A DNA stretch of 64,000 nucleotides, taken from Daphnia pulex (taxonomy: Eukaryota; Arthropoda; Branchiopoda; Diplostraca; Daphniidae). This document shows positions 48,425-62,163 of this stretch, piece after piece. The stretch is from contig NC_060019.1 in assembly GCF_021134715.1 (NCBI RefSeq), positions 8,804,001 to 8,868,000 of the forward strand, written 5' to 3'. The notes under the pieces are model-generated. The model saw nothing but the letters and a program-made list of their open reading frames with translations. It was not told the DNA's origin and did not search any database. Position numbers and translations under genes: made by a program. Positions within the stretch are counted from its first letter, which is position 1, and every line of letters begins with the position of its first letter.

Positions 48425-51400
48425 ACGAATGATATCAAAAGGAATTCACGCTCTTAATGAACCGTGTGCGTCATCCGACATAATGAAGCCGCCAGACCCT
48501 GGGCCTGTCTTCACCTGTGCAGCACAGTCGAATAATAGAAAGAAAAACAGAAAAAAAGTTCCACCGAAATGATGGCGGGGCATACACGGAACCTCCTTCT
48601 TCTGCTGTTGACGCAATACTACTATTCGCCACCGTCTTATTATGTCATTCAATCGGCAAATCGATTACAAGGTGCGCATTACATTTAAAAAAAGTTGTTT
48701 CCCGCCTTTGATCGAATACAAATCAGGTCCACGTCCAATCAAATATTTCGACCACCTTCCTTTTATAGATCACCGGCTGGGTGTTGTGTAATTCATCAAC
48801 GTCTCTCTCCTCTTCTGTATATAATATGCGGAGAATAAGAGTAATTGTTATTCGGTGGGTGCAACAGCCCAGGAGCAGCAACAGCAGCAGCTGGACACGC
48901 TCGAAAACTCTGTGATGTCTGACGAATGATTTTTTCGCATCGCAGAATGGGGGGGCAGCGTTCGAATAATGCCCGTCAGATCGCGTAATATGAAAAAGGC
49001 CCGGCTTTTTTCATCATCACGCAGCGCCGTGACCAATCGCCCATCTTATACGCCTGGACACGTCGTGGACAAATCTGAAATGATTCTCTTTCCAAAACAC
49101 CTTGACCAGGTTTGATTATATGTCGAGAGCCGCGCAACACATCAGCTTAATTACAAATCGTGATTGGCCATCGCTTTTGTGATGGACGTGAGCCGCTTAT
49201 TTGGAGAGAGATGAACTGGGCCAAACAAACTGCGATCCGATTGCCGGGGGGTTTCATTAAAAAATGAAAGAAAAGAAATCGAAGGGGAGGAAAAGAAAAC
49301 TGTCGAGAGGGAAATGAAAACAAAAGGAAATCAAAATGTTTTTGAAAAAATAAAAAGTAAAAAAAAAAGTTGGTGGGTGGGAGGAAACAAAAGAGACACA
49401 AGAGGAGATTGAGGAAAAAGGAGGGGTGGCATATCCAGGAGCAACAGGAACAACACGGAGAGGAGGGGAGAAGGAAAAAAAAGAGAGGATGTATAGAAGA
49501 GGAAGTGGATGATGGGCATCAACAAGCGAGCGGGCACAGGGCGTGAGTTGCGCAAACGCCGACCGTCCTCTCTACCACCCCAACTGTCATCATCCCACCC
49601 ACCCCACCACCCCTCTGACGTGTATATATTCTGCCTCTGCCTTCCCCTTTCTTTGTGGAACTGTGAAACGACACGGAGTCCATCCAGGAGGCAGCAGCAG
49701 GGGCCCCTGTGGACCCGCAAAAGGTTCAAATTGAACGTTTCCAGCGGAGGGAGAACGCAGTCGAACAGCGGCAGCGGCAGTTTCCGGGTCTTCTTCTTCT
49801 TCTTCCTCCCGCTCCCCCCCCCCCCCCACGTCATTGCAGGTGGATCGACATTTGGCGAGTCTTCTAATAATCGACAGCAGCCACTCGTCACGTTTTCATT
49901 CCTCATTGCAAAATCGACAAGTTTCCGGTGTCCTGGAACTAACACGCAAACTCACGCCACTCTCTTCTCACGCTCTTCGCGGAAATCATCGCCAACCACC
50001 AGGTAGTAACAGCAACTTTGGGTTTCGCTTTTTCACAGTTTCCAGCAGCTTGTGGAGCCGGGCGATTTTAAAATCTTAATTCAAATTCAATTTAAAAAAG
50101 GCACTCTAGTGACGACAAACGCGGGAAAGTGGCGATTCGAAACAACCTATATTTAGACTAGATCATTTTTAATAGATTACAAGCCCTGGATAAAGTATTA
50201 ACAGCTAGTAGAAAAAGAAGAAAAAAAAACAAATCTATACCCACCCGCTCGTGATGTCTATTAATTATTGAAGATTCAATCCCATGTTTTACATTATACC
50301 TATACGCGTCCTGCTCACGCATTCAGACTTGAACTGGATTATGTAGAGCATCACAGATCGACCCATCTAGATTTCCAGTTTCGACTTACGAGAAATGTTA
50401 TCAATTTTTCGTGTGTGTTTTCAAATTGTGCCGTGCTTGTCCGGGTTTCGCGACGCTCGAACGCCGTTTACTTTCACAGTCCGTTCGTTGTCGACGAAAC
50501 CTGCATATCGCACGGTCACTCTCTACATTTCCCCCCATTCTCTAATATATAATGATGTTCCTATATCTATTTTGTTGTTATGTAGTAGTAGTATATAGCT
50601 CAAAGTTCCGTAGAAAAATAATAATAAAAAGCTGTTTTCATCGTATTAGGTGGTCCCCCCTTGGCAGCAGCAGCAGCAGCAGCTAATGCAATATTGATAT
50701 GTCTAATATTGAACGTAGATTTTCCTTGCAGCAGCTTTTGTGTTGTTTGGCTGGACACAGACGTCGAGAAACTATATCGATTGCAGTCTAAAAATACGAG
50801 ATACAACTTGTGTAATCTCATACCAACAACAACAGGAGCAACAACGAAAACAGCGTCCTCTCCTATATGTATAGAGGACGGGCGAACGTGCGTGATGGAC
50901 GTGGTTCGGGTGTCGTCCAGCAGAGACCGGTAACCGGAAACTCCTTTTATCATATCCTTTCTCTCTCCTTATTTCCTCTTTTTCCCCTCGTATATATACA
51001 TACACGTATACTAGTTAAAGTGTGTAGGTAGGTAGGTATACATGTGATGTACATTTGTTCCGTGTTATTCTTCGTTGGCCCCTTTTTCCTCTTTTCTTCG
51101 CTGCACCGGTAAACAACAGCAGAGCGGAGAGCTCGTTAGTCCGTCGCCAGAGCAGTACACACGGGGGCCAATCATCATCCGGATGGAAGAAGAAGAAGCG
51201 CAGCACTAGTATAGATAATAATAACGATAATCGGAAAGAAAAGGAAAAAGAACCTTATATTATTATTTTTACGAATGCTCTTTTCTTGTAGTATTATAAA
51301 CGAACATTTCCCTCGGCGCCAAGTTTGAAAATGTCGTCCCCCCTTCCACCCATTTTCCGGGACATTTTCATTCATTAATGAATTCTCTCTCTCTCTATAG

Positions 51401-51523
51401 CACTGAAAGTGTCGAGCAGAAGCACAAACTTTGCTCTCGCTTCTTCCTGCTTCCTTCCGTTTCCTGTGTCTCTCGCTCCTCGCTAATGTGCATCCTGCCT
51501 CTCCTAACTCCTGCATGTTAATA

Positions 51524-51608
51524 ATGACGTCAATGGACGACGAGGCGAGCGTGTGCAAAGACTCGGCAGCTCCGCCGACGATCGAATTTAACCAAGTCAA
51601 GCGCAAAG
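51524..51608 (+). CDS. Candidate first coding exon of an unrecognised gene
   Basis: An ATG inside a TGACGTCA palindrome (51525-51532) opens a frame reading MTSMDDEASVCKDSAAPPTI then EFNQVKRKG. It runs to a fair donor, CGCAAAG|GTAAAAAG, ending one base into a codon. The 85 bp are non-repetitive and mixed in composition, unlike their surroundings, and the protein has normal coding character. I do not recognise it, and no downstream partner exon could be proved. It may be chance. Confidence 0.25.
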
Positions 51609-52804
51609 GTAAAAAGAGGAGGAAATCAACAAGAAAAAACCAGTTGATTGGTGTCGAAAATGTCCAATTGACGATCGTTTGTATATGTATAGAAAGAAAG
51701 CAAACAACATTCACATACCGTGAAATATGCAAATGGGAAAAGCAGCAGAGCAACAACAAAAAGGAGATTTTTTTTTTTAATTAAATTTTTTTCTGATTTT
51801 CTCTGTCAATCTGCGCTGCGCCTCGAAAGTCTGGGAGCTCAGCAGCCAGACGCTTGGCATCACACAGCAGAGGACGTTAAACGTAAATGCCGAAAACCGG
51901 AATTGATTGAATCACGAGACGTTTCCTCGCGGCGTGTGTGTTCATTCTATATAACAAAGGAATCAAAACGAGTCATCCGCGCCGGAATACACACACACAT
52001 GGGCCGAGATGAAAAGTGCTGGATGGGGATGTTGTCGTCGGAGTCAGCCAATGACAAGGTGGAGACAAACGCCGGATCAATGGAGTCCTCTCTTATTCTC
52101 CTTCCAGTCAAAATCATTTCCAATTTCTATTAGCCTTTGCCATCCAGCGCTCGCACGGGCGTGTCTCCATCACAAGGAGGTGGAAGATGTGCTGAGCGGA
52201 GATGGAGATGTGCTGAGCGTCAGTCAGATTTAGTAAAGAGGATAACGTTTGATTGAGAAGTAAATGGAACCGCTCCAAGGGAACATCTTCGCGTGTGCGT
52301 GTACCGTCAGCCATTCATCCGGAAACGTTGGGGGGTTGGGTGAAGAAGAAGAAGGAAAAAGGGAGAGGCAATTGGCGATCTAATCCGGACCCCACCCACT
52401 TGTTCGTATCCATGGATTCTGGCGATTCAATCGACTTGCTCTCCTTGTGACGTCTATACACGACACTCTCGTCTCTACATCAACTTATTGATCGCTTTTG
52501 ATTTGGAATAAATGTATAAAATTGCCCACTTGAAATCGTCTAACGTTTTCTTGTCTGTGATGGCCAAACAATAAACGGACGAATGAAAAAAAAACTATGC
52601 ATATTTCTCCTTTATTCTTTTTGATTTGGAGATGAGAACCAGCTGTTGTCATTTTGATATTACACGGCGTATAGTAGACGACATGAAAGATAACTGCGTC
52701 AAGGAGCCATAAACAATTGCGAAAAGGGAAACAAAAGGGCGAGGCCCATGCAGCACACACACATCACCAAATGTTATACGAGAGTCTATGAAACGAGTCG
52801 CTAT

Positions 52805-52822
52805 ATGATGATGATGATGATG
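52805..52822. repeat. (ATG)n microsatellite
   Basis: Six ATG units; this is what produces the poly-Met run in the 52.7-53.4 kb open frame. Confidence 0.9.
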
Positions 52823-55800
52823 ACGATGCATCTCTTTCAGCTAGATATATGTATACGGCGGAAGGGAGGGAGGCGGAGTGGAAAATTGGAATTTTCAAAT
52901 CCATTTTCAAGGGTGGAAACACCCAGCGCACGAAATGATTCACGCAGTTGGACGTGCTGGCTTCGCCCGCTAGATTTTTCGGTCCACACGAAATTTCTCA
53001 GACAAAATACAAACAAAGGGGATATAGTGAAATGCAACGGCCATTTTGTCTATGGGTGTGATTATTGCCACTCAGTTGGTCGTTCCGGATCCCATATTCC
53101 CCCCATTAGTTGGCAGAGGCTTCATTCCCATATTATTGCCCAACAAGCGGGAACGGAGGCTGGGGTAGAAAAGGCGAAATCAAATGAAGACAAAGAAAAT
53201 GGGTGGCATTCAATTTTACGTCTTCACAGTAGACAGTATATTGCAGTGATCGTTCTCGTTATTCGTGGTTGGTGTCGGTTAGCGAGACGGGCACATTGTC
53301 CATTTTTTCCATGTGCCGAAATATTCAAATTAGTTGGCGTACCAAACAAACGGATTGATTCAAGTTTAAGCCTACGGTATATTTTCTTTTGTCTGTTATG
53401 ATTTTGATGCCAACAAGATGTTCGTATATGCTAATGATCGGGGGGCGGCCCTATTATTTACAAATGTGTGCAGCTCGTCTAATATCATCCTCATCGTTAG
53501 GTTATTATTCTCCTTTTGGGTTTTTTTGGCAAGGATGATGAGGTTTATCAACACAATAGGCCACAGGCAAATTGCCTAGCAGTGTTGTCTGTCGTTGGCA
53601 TTAGTTCCGCCTTTTCTCTTTCTCAACGAGGATCTATAGGCAGCAGCCACTTGTTTCTCCAGGGACTGTCAACATGTATCGACACTTTGACTCGTTCTGC
53701 ATAATATAGGGGGATTTTTTCCTTTTTTTTTTAATGAGCACTACTCCGCTGGATTTCTTTTCTTTTTCCGCATCAATTGTTTTCCTTTCTTCGCCACGGC
53801 CGAATTAGAAGAGGAAAAGCGGATATGCGACGTCATTATTATACTTTGACTTGACATTTAGACGCAAAGTTAACTTTCGGTTTTGAGACACACTCTACTG
53901 GGTGGACTGTGCGACATATATGCGGTTGTGTCACTTTCTATTGAATGCGGGGGCCATTTGTGAAACCCCCCTGAATGTATATTATAGTGATTCGCTTTGT
54001 CTAAAATGGTGTAATCCTTATATTTATTTTACCATCATCAGCAAGGTTATATTCTGCTGTGCCGTGTGTAATTATGTTTGCCCAGGCCTCTGACTGTTGT
54101 GTGCACAAAGTTCGCTGGTCCTTCCAGGACTCCCATCAAGTTGCTGATCTATTGAACGAATCCTCCTCAAACGGGAATTACCACACCGGAGAATCCCAGC
54201 ACGTGCAGCAGTTCAGTGTGTACAGTACACACATCTATAGGACTAAATAAGCCTCTGGCCTGTAATAAATTCGAGTGTATGGTCGTGCCAAGAATTAGGA
54301 GGAGACCTAGCAGAACATGTACATGTATAGATATGCTCTCTTAGATTGTACACGCCCGACAGGGCGACGGGTCCGCTCCCACAACTTGCATAAGAAGATC
54401 TTGTTGTCCCGATATAGGCTGGCGGATATCCGCTTTATAGCGGTGCCAATCAGGTCGCCTGCATGCATGCGGAGCATCAGCGCTGATAATAATAATAATA
54501 CATTGGCTGCCGTCTCTCAATATACTATATGGGACCGAACCCAATAAAAAGGTAGATTAGGTGAGGTGATACTGTCACGAGTCCAATCCGCGGAAAGACA
54601 AACAGTTGGAATTGAAACTTGAAACAAAAACCAACACGTAACACACACAGCACACTTAAACGCTGTGGTGAGCTCATGCTAATAGTCCTTTCAAATAGTG
54701 TGGCGACAAGGACGTGTTGCTGAATTGATCCGTCCACTGAATAGATCCTTGCTGTGTGCTCCAACTCGATATACTCCCACCCAAGTACAAACGAAACTTT
54801 GTTTCAAGTGGATAGAAATCGATAGAATTCAACTGTATTTGCTGCCACTGTATATAGTGTGGCGCATTTCAACACTACATCTATTTAACTATTTGTTGCA
54901 GATTCCAGTGAATTGTATGTAGTTAACTCTGCTAATTGAATGGAAAGTTAACTCTAAACGCTAAACCCAAAATAACGGAGCAGTTCCGCTGAGATTTCCA
55001 GGTAATGCTATTATGTTTTTAGTCTGCGTTAATGAAGACAGGATCGATGGTTTGCCACTTGGATGGATCCACACGCGTGTGCCATTTGGTGCACTTGAAT
55101 TGCTGCAATATCAAACAAAAGAAAAAGTTTGATGAATCAAAGGAAAAGGACTCGTAGTGATTTCTATAAATAACTCGGATTGATCTCACTAAAAACGAAT
55201 CGACCGTGGCGCACTTTTTGGCTCCGCTGCTGTCCAGGTTGTCGTCTCCTTTCAGTCAGTTGCTGTTGTTGCGCAACGTACAGCCGTACGGACAATTCGG
55301 CTCGTCAGGTTTTACACCAGATTTTACGTCTATTCAGGTCTTGGTCCAATGCGCTGCCAGGCAACATAGTCCATATTACCCCGATGTACTTCTATCAAAG
55401 ACTATACATACAAAAGCTGAGCTGACTGTCTGCTGGCCATACACAACACAAGAGAACTTGCATCACATATATCGCCTTTTATAGACCAACATACGCCGCG
55501 TTCCCAGTTCACTACTGCGATGTTTGTTTAACCAGGAAATGCTAAAGAAGAGGCAGCAGTGCAACCAAATGAACAAAAGGCACTGAAACTGCCAAACAAT
55601 AGACATGCATTTTAACCGTCTGGCAAATGAATCCCGGCCAAACTATTTCGAAATAACATCACCGGGCTCTATAGACATGACGACAACGTCTAGATATTAT
55701 ATTTGGTGATTTTTTTCCAATCCATATTCCGCGCAATACATTTACTTGTTCAATATTCAAGATCTAATCAGACAGTTGGACTTGTGATACTTTTGAGGAA

Positions 55801-58478
55801 TCATTATTTACTGTTGGCTTCCAACTGAAGGGTCTTATTTTTAAGTTTATGTGGAAAGTTTTACCATGGTTTTACTTTTTTTCGGGTCGATTACTCGATT
55901 TTCAATCATTTCTATCGATATCTTAGGCTGCTTATACGAAGGGCTAATTAGAATTGATTAGGGTCGTCTGCTGTCGTTTAGTCATTACTCACCTTACTTA
56001 CAAGTTTTGAAAAAGAGACAAATTCAAGTTTAAAAAAGAAAAAGGAACGATCACATTTTGAGTGCGTGGCTGCACGAAAAATAGCCCAGCAAATAAAATA
56101 ACAAAAATGTGGTCATCGTGTCATCTCTGGTCGAATCTCTTTATGGAAAAGCTTGATACACACTTCATGCTGTTTAGCAGGAAAACTAAATAACTATGAA
56201 TACCAATAATATGATTATGGGAGCTTGAATAGAGTTCAACCTGTTCAAAATTTGTGAAATGTGAAACAACAAGGTATGCAAGTTTTGCTCAAGTGCTGGT
56301 TTTCAGCAACAATCTCAGTATATCATCGCTAGCTGTAGGATGATGTTTCTGTTACTTTTATTCCTGCGAACTGCCAGATATTTAAAATGATGCATGACTT
56401 GCATAAATGCAGTGTATAACATGGAAACCTCAAGTTCTCTTGTTTATTAACAATTAAGGTTTATCCACTGTCTCATTTTCAACTTTTCTTTATTCTTGCT
56501 TGTGCTGAAATCATTCGTAAACCATTTTTTATTTTTCATTTAGATAAACAGCATCCCGTTTCATAGAAACTACCGATGTCGGTCGAGTTCTTCCCTTGAA
56601 ATCACCTGTGTCCTCACATGTACACCCATGTGTGTGTGTGGGTGTATTCACGAAGACGCTCTTTTTCTATATGGCGTATTCAACTAATTCTGCGGATGGA
56701 ACATTTGTGGATGCCTGGCCGTATTTCCCAGGCTTAAAGGTAGGACAAAATTATCTCTACACTTCCCTTTTTGATTATTGATTGGCGTTGATTATAAATG
56801 GTTACGGAATACGATTATTCCTGAGCTGGGTGGTTGGCTTGAACTTTTGTTGTTTTGCCTTTTTGTGTTTGACTCGAACGACTGCAGATCAGGCTTGTTT
56901 TTGTACTTCACAACTTTGATTGTGAGATAAATACTGAAATTCAAACATTTTGTACCGAGAGGGACCTGCCGCCACCCACCGACACCTTCCTCGTTTATCA
57001 CGCATTCACGCCCCTAGAATAATAGCACTCTGCTTTGGGCTTTGCTCGCCGAGTTGCAGCTCAGATTAGTGAACTGTTGAATGAATAAGACATGTCGTCT
57101 GGGGTATATGCGATCAACATCTGCATCCCTTTTCCCTAATTATTCGTCAATTGAAAATGGCTAACTCGACGGGCGTACATAATAGAATATCGCCGATCCT
57201 TTTTTTAGCTGGGCTCTCCTGCATCAGCTCTAAGGCAACTTGTTCCCAGGCCCCTCCTTGATATTCCAACGGCACCGCACCCCGCACAGCAGATTTTTTA
57301 AAGGCTATATATACGTAAAGTTGGGGTTCCTTGCCTCTCTGCGATGATTACGGGATGGGTTCACGTACTCTGGGAAATAATAGTGTAACCTCTACACAAT
57401 AAAAGACGGCCAAGTAGAGAGAAGAACTTGAGGAGTACATATATAGAGGATGCAATCAGTGCACGGCAGAGTCTGTTGTTGTAATACCGTATTCGAATTC
57501 AATCACCTTTTCTTCTTTCCTCCCCAAAGGCGGCCATCATCACTGCGCTCCTGCTGTTGTTATATCGTACCAGCCGTATAACATGTATACAGAAAATCCA
57601 TGTAAATCAGGCGCGCGTGCCTTTTATAATGCCCGGCCGTGCGGAGAAATTATAGTGGGGCCATAAACAAAACCAAAAAATATTCCGCCGGATTTTTTAT
57701 TTTCTGATTAAAAAGTTCCTCCCTCCTCTGGGCTTATCGTTTCTTGTCTTTCAAAAGAAGAAGATGTGTGGGCCGCTATGAATGAAGCCGACTGTGAGAA
57801 ACACACACGGCCAATGTCATCTGCCCACGCAACTTGTTGCACTCGGTGGGGGCGGCACCTGATCCACCGCCGCAGATCATGTCCAGTCCACAAATATCAG
57901 TTCACAGATCCACTTGATTGTTTGAGAGTATACGACCCCCTTTAACATTAATTACGCGAGTAGTGGATGGTATAGGGCGATCGATACGTTTTTATCGAAT
58001 ATTTAACTCCATAGTCATCGTCGTCGTTTGAAAAGGAATGCGTACCGTATCCATTTCACTTTTATTTCTAACTTTTCCCTACGCACTTTGCCTTTTAGCT
58101 GCATGTTGCCGGGATGATCAATGTTTTAAGTGGCAGCTGGAGAAGCAACTGTCAAGTCCCTCCGCACCGGAAGTGTGTGTGTGTTTTATGCACATTTGTA
58201 TTCTATAAATAGATTGATCCATCCACGCGCTGCCGCCGTCCCTGCGCTGCTGCTGCTGCAATAACCGGGTGAAATCGAAATGGATATCGATCGTCAAAGG
58301 GGAGGCCCAGGCAACCCCTTTTGCATCAATTGCGCAGATGATCCTGCATTATAGAGTGTCACTGCAGAGCATTCTATTAGTTGGGCAGTCCAGTGTGTGT
58401 AGTTGGAAACACTCGATGGTTATAATCCAGGGCCGAGACGGAACAAGTGAAATCTGCAGCGCACACATATATACTACG

Positions 58479-58496
58479 TATATATATATATATATA
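58479..58496. repeat. (TA)n microsatellite
   Basis: Nine TA units, seen directly. Confidence 0.9.
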
Positions 58497-61400
58497 GGCA
58501 GCAGGAAAGACAATTCCCATTTCCATTAGTGTCTGTAAAAGAAGAAGAAGAAGAAGCTCATATCATTGGATAGTTGTATAATGCACGTGATGGCGCATTA
58601 TTCTTTTAATGGCCTAAAAGGTTTTTTGTGCTCCGCAGCACTACGCATCGCTGTAGTGTACACTACGGGCGCGCGCCATCGAGAGATGCTTCGGTAGTGT
58701 CGCTGTTTAGTTGTTTCGGGCTGCTGGGCGATAAAAAAGAAAAGACTCACGCAATGATGTGCTTGTTCTTTCGCTCTGCTTGGCGGGGGGGGGGGCCTGC
58801 TGGCCATCACTCTTCCGCAAAAAAGCGAATGATGCAATATAATATAGACCGCAGCATCCATCAGCCGAGATATGGGCCGTTAAAATGCATGTGCAGCCCG
58901 CGCTATTATAAGACGATGCGTGATGGCCAGTGTCATTATGGGGAGACAGCTTCCCGCTATAGTCTAACAAGGTCCCGCCAATATTATTGAATAGACGAAC
59001 CGCGCTAATAATGCGTGATGCTTCTCTTAATTTCATCATTTCCGGCCGTGACAGCAGCTGCGGGTTGTGTAATATCCGACAACAGAGCGAGATAGCAGCA
59101 GCAGCAGCAGCTTCCTAGCGACTAGATTCTTTCTAAACTGATAGTATAGCCTCTCTATACAGGAAGATGAATGCCCTGGAACTTGATGATTAATCCACCT
59201 TGCTTGCGATGTATTTCAAAGAGAGATAGGTAGCCTAAAGCTGTCTATAGATTTGAGGGTTATTATAGAAGCCAGAATAGTAGCTAGCACAGACGCAGCA
59301 CGTAGGAAGGAAAAACTTAATTTTTTTATGGAATGAGAGGTGAGCAGGTGGTCAGTGGGTCTCAAACGAAGTGGATAAGAGTGAAATAAGAAAAGGACCC
59401 CCAAAGCAGCTTAGAGCAGACCAATGCTCCTCTATTTATAGAAAAAGACGAGTAGAAAGAATTAGCGACAAACGTATCTAAAAACGTCTCCGGTATCAGA
59501 AATACAATTACAATTCAACGATAAGAACCCCAATAGAGGTGAAAAAAAAACATGTTATTTCCCATTCGCCGTGATGTGAATGTTTCACTTTAACGTGAAT
59601 TCTGCGAAGCATAACAAATCGTCAACTGGACTGGATTGTTGAACTTGAGATGGTTTTTTTCCTCTTTTATTACGCAACGCGGTCGAGTAATGAGGTCATT
59701 TCTTGGCGCATTGAACTAGTATACATGCCGAGACAAAAGTTGGGACTGTTGGGGATTTTCATCAACTCGAGATTGAACCTCGTCCGTCCCCATCCGGCGC
59801 AGCACGTCCCGTATCGGCTCTTGTCATCTCCTTGATGACGGACATCACAAAAAAGAAAGGTCCGAGAAAGTTGACTGTCCTACACATCCTCTTGTCACGA
59901 ACAACAACAGCCTATATTCTAAAAAAGGAAGGGGAAACTGCCGGCCCGGGAGTCCCGGAGTCCCGCACTGTGAGGGCAAATCCGCAAAAGTGCTACAAAG
60001 GGGAGTAGGTGGGGTGGACGGTGAAGAAGATGAAGAAGAAGCCGGTGGTTCTTTTTGTTTATTATTACGACTTGACCAGCGTGGCATCCGCACAAGAGAA
60101 AAAAGAAAAGAAAAGAAAGAAGACGATAGGATAAAAATAAGACACGGGGCGGATTAGTAAAAGAAAAGGATAAAATCTTCTCCCCAAACAACAAATATTA
60201 CAACAATAATATCCCAGCAGCGCAGCAGCCGCCGCAATAATACAAGAAGAATAATACGTATAGCGCGGGGGCCCCTGGACGAAAAAAAAAGAATAAGGAA
60301 GAAAACATTAGCCCTGGCTCCTGCTGGGCGTTTTAGTGTTTACAGCACGTCCGATGCTGATGGGGGTCCCGGTGGGACACGGCGGCCGGAACAGAAACAA
60401 GTCCCACGTCTTATATATTTTTAAGCTACATCTCCTGTATTATTGTGCTAGACGCCAGCAGGATATTTACTATACGGGAGCAGTGGGGTGGAGAGATATT
60501 CAGCAGACTATACGCTTGCCATTATTGCGTCACATATAATATAATATCAGACTATTTATTTGAATGATGGAAGTTGGTTGACGCGGTTATGTCCGTCAAT
60601 GAAACAAATCGGGGACATTCGTTTTGATTGAAACACCGAATAAGTATAGCCTGGATGGCAAATAATATTTCCCCCAATTGATAATCAGCTCTGCTTTTGC
60701 GCCCCGTGTGCGGTGCTCGACGTCAAGTTGCTCCTGCCGGGGACAGCACTCGAGTGACTTTTGCTGCATATTGAAGAAGTTGACGCTGTGCTACTTCTCC
60801 TGCAAAGGAGGGAGCAATTGAAAGTCTCGTTAATATTAAAGACTCTCTCTCGCTTCCTTATGCTGGCCAACCCAAAAGGAAAATAAAATAAAAAAAAAGT
60901 CATTCCCCTCCGTTTTTAAGACTTGATCAGCAAGCGACTGCAATCAATTGGACACAATTTGCCAGCATGTAGAGCCCGGGCGGCGGGGCGGTGGTGGTGG
61001 TGGGGTTCCGTTTGCAACGGTGTGGGGTATTGATTTATCGGTCGGGACCCCACATCGACGTGCTGCTGCCGTTTGATCGATTCTGTTTTGTTTTTTTTTT
61101 GTTTTTTTTTTCCATTTCTCTCGTCTCGTCGATGATGCTGGGAATATTATTCATTGGGGAGGTCGCCGCGCTTTTTTTGTATTTCTATTTTGAAATGCAG
61201 AGTTCACCGGTCCGTTGTTTGATGATTGGGGAAATTTCCATTCATTCGCCGCGGCGTCGGTGCCATGGAGTCTACGACCATCGATCCGCCGTTGGGTCTC
61301 TCGGCCGATCCAACCCGCACGACGGAATAAAAGAGCGTCGCGTGTTGCAGCAGCCCTGCATCACGGAATAGAAAGGAAACTCGACTTTTGATATTGCATC

Positions 61401-62144
61401 TCGCATCATCTGTGATGTTGAGATCGGATTGAATTTGGTGGGCAAACTTTTTTTTATTTATTTTTTTTAAGTCTAAACGGTGGGAAACAGTTGATGGAAT
61501 AGAAGAGTCGGAATAAGGAACTGCTTCACTCTGTCGTTTTATTAAGCTTAGTCGGATGGTTTCAGACGTTTCAGACGCGTACGTCTACTCTATAATGGAT
61601 GGCCCAGATTTCAGCTGAAAGTGTAGAGGAAAAAGACAAAAGTTGGAGATGAGACCCCCCGGAAAACCAGAAGAAACCGGCGGGAGTGAACTTGTAGCTT
61701 TAGCCAGCCAAGATTTATATCAAGTTTCTCTCTCCTCTTCCTCGCTCGCATCAGCTTCAACTTTTTGTCTCCTGCGATACTCGACAATTAAAATTTAGAT
61801 CCGATTCGTCTTTCATCTCACTCAGCACAACAGTCTCTCCTCTGGTGTAGAAATAACTCGCAGATGAGTGATGCGCATACAATCTGATTGGTCCTATTTT
61901 CCAGCGAATAGCTAAATGGCCCAACATAAGAATTTATCCGCAGTGCAAATCATCCAATCAGTCGACAGGAGTACCTCGTCGTTATAGAAACAAAAGTGGT
62001 TAATCAGAGACGATGATGATTCGAGTGGGGGGGCTGTGACGAACGGCTATTTTCCAGTCCGGTGATTTTGTGTGTTGGCGTGCGCTCTCCACCGTCCCTC
62101 ACGTCCTCGTGTGCTGAGGCCGACTGCTGCTGGGCTCCTGTCGA

Positions 62145-62163
62145 TGTGTGTGTGTGTGTGTGT
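62145..62163. repeat. (TG)n microsatellite
   Basis: About nine TG units, seen directly. Confidence 0.9.

Noticed and set aside
49590..49829. Minus-strand ORF with poly-Glu and a Pro-Pro-Gly-Trp stretch
   Set aside because: Driven by poly-C/poly-G and GAA repeats, with competing open frames on both strands and no conserved WW-domain spacing.
52748..53401. 217-codon plus-strand ORF with a poly-Met run
   Set aside because: The Met run is an (ATG)n microsatellite, and the rest shows no family resemblance, signal peptide or splice support. A different frame inside it is equally protein-like.
59770..59822. Minus-strand frame reading RYGTCCAGWGRTRF, reminiscent of the CCxGW motif of EMI/EGF proteins
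   Set aside because: Only one short motif, no following cysteine-spaced repeats, and a match of this length is not unlikely by chance across six frames of 64 kb.
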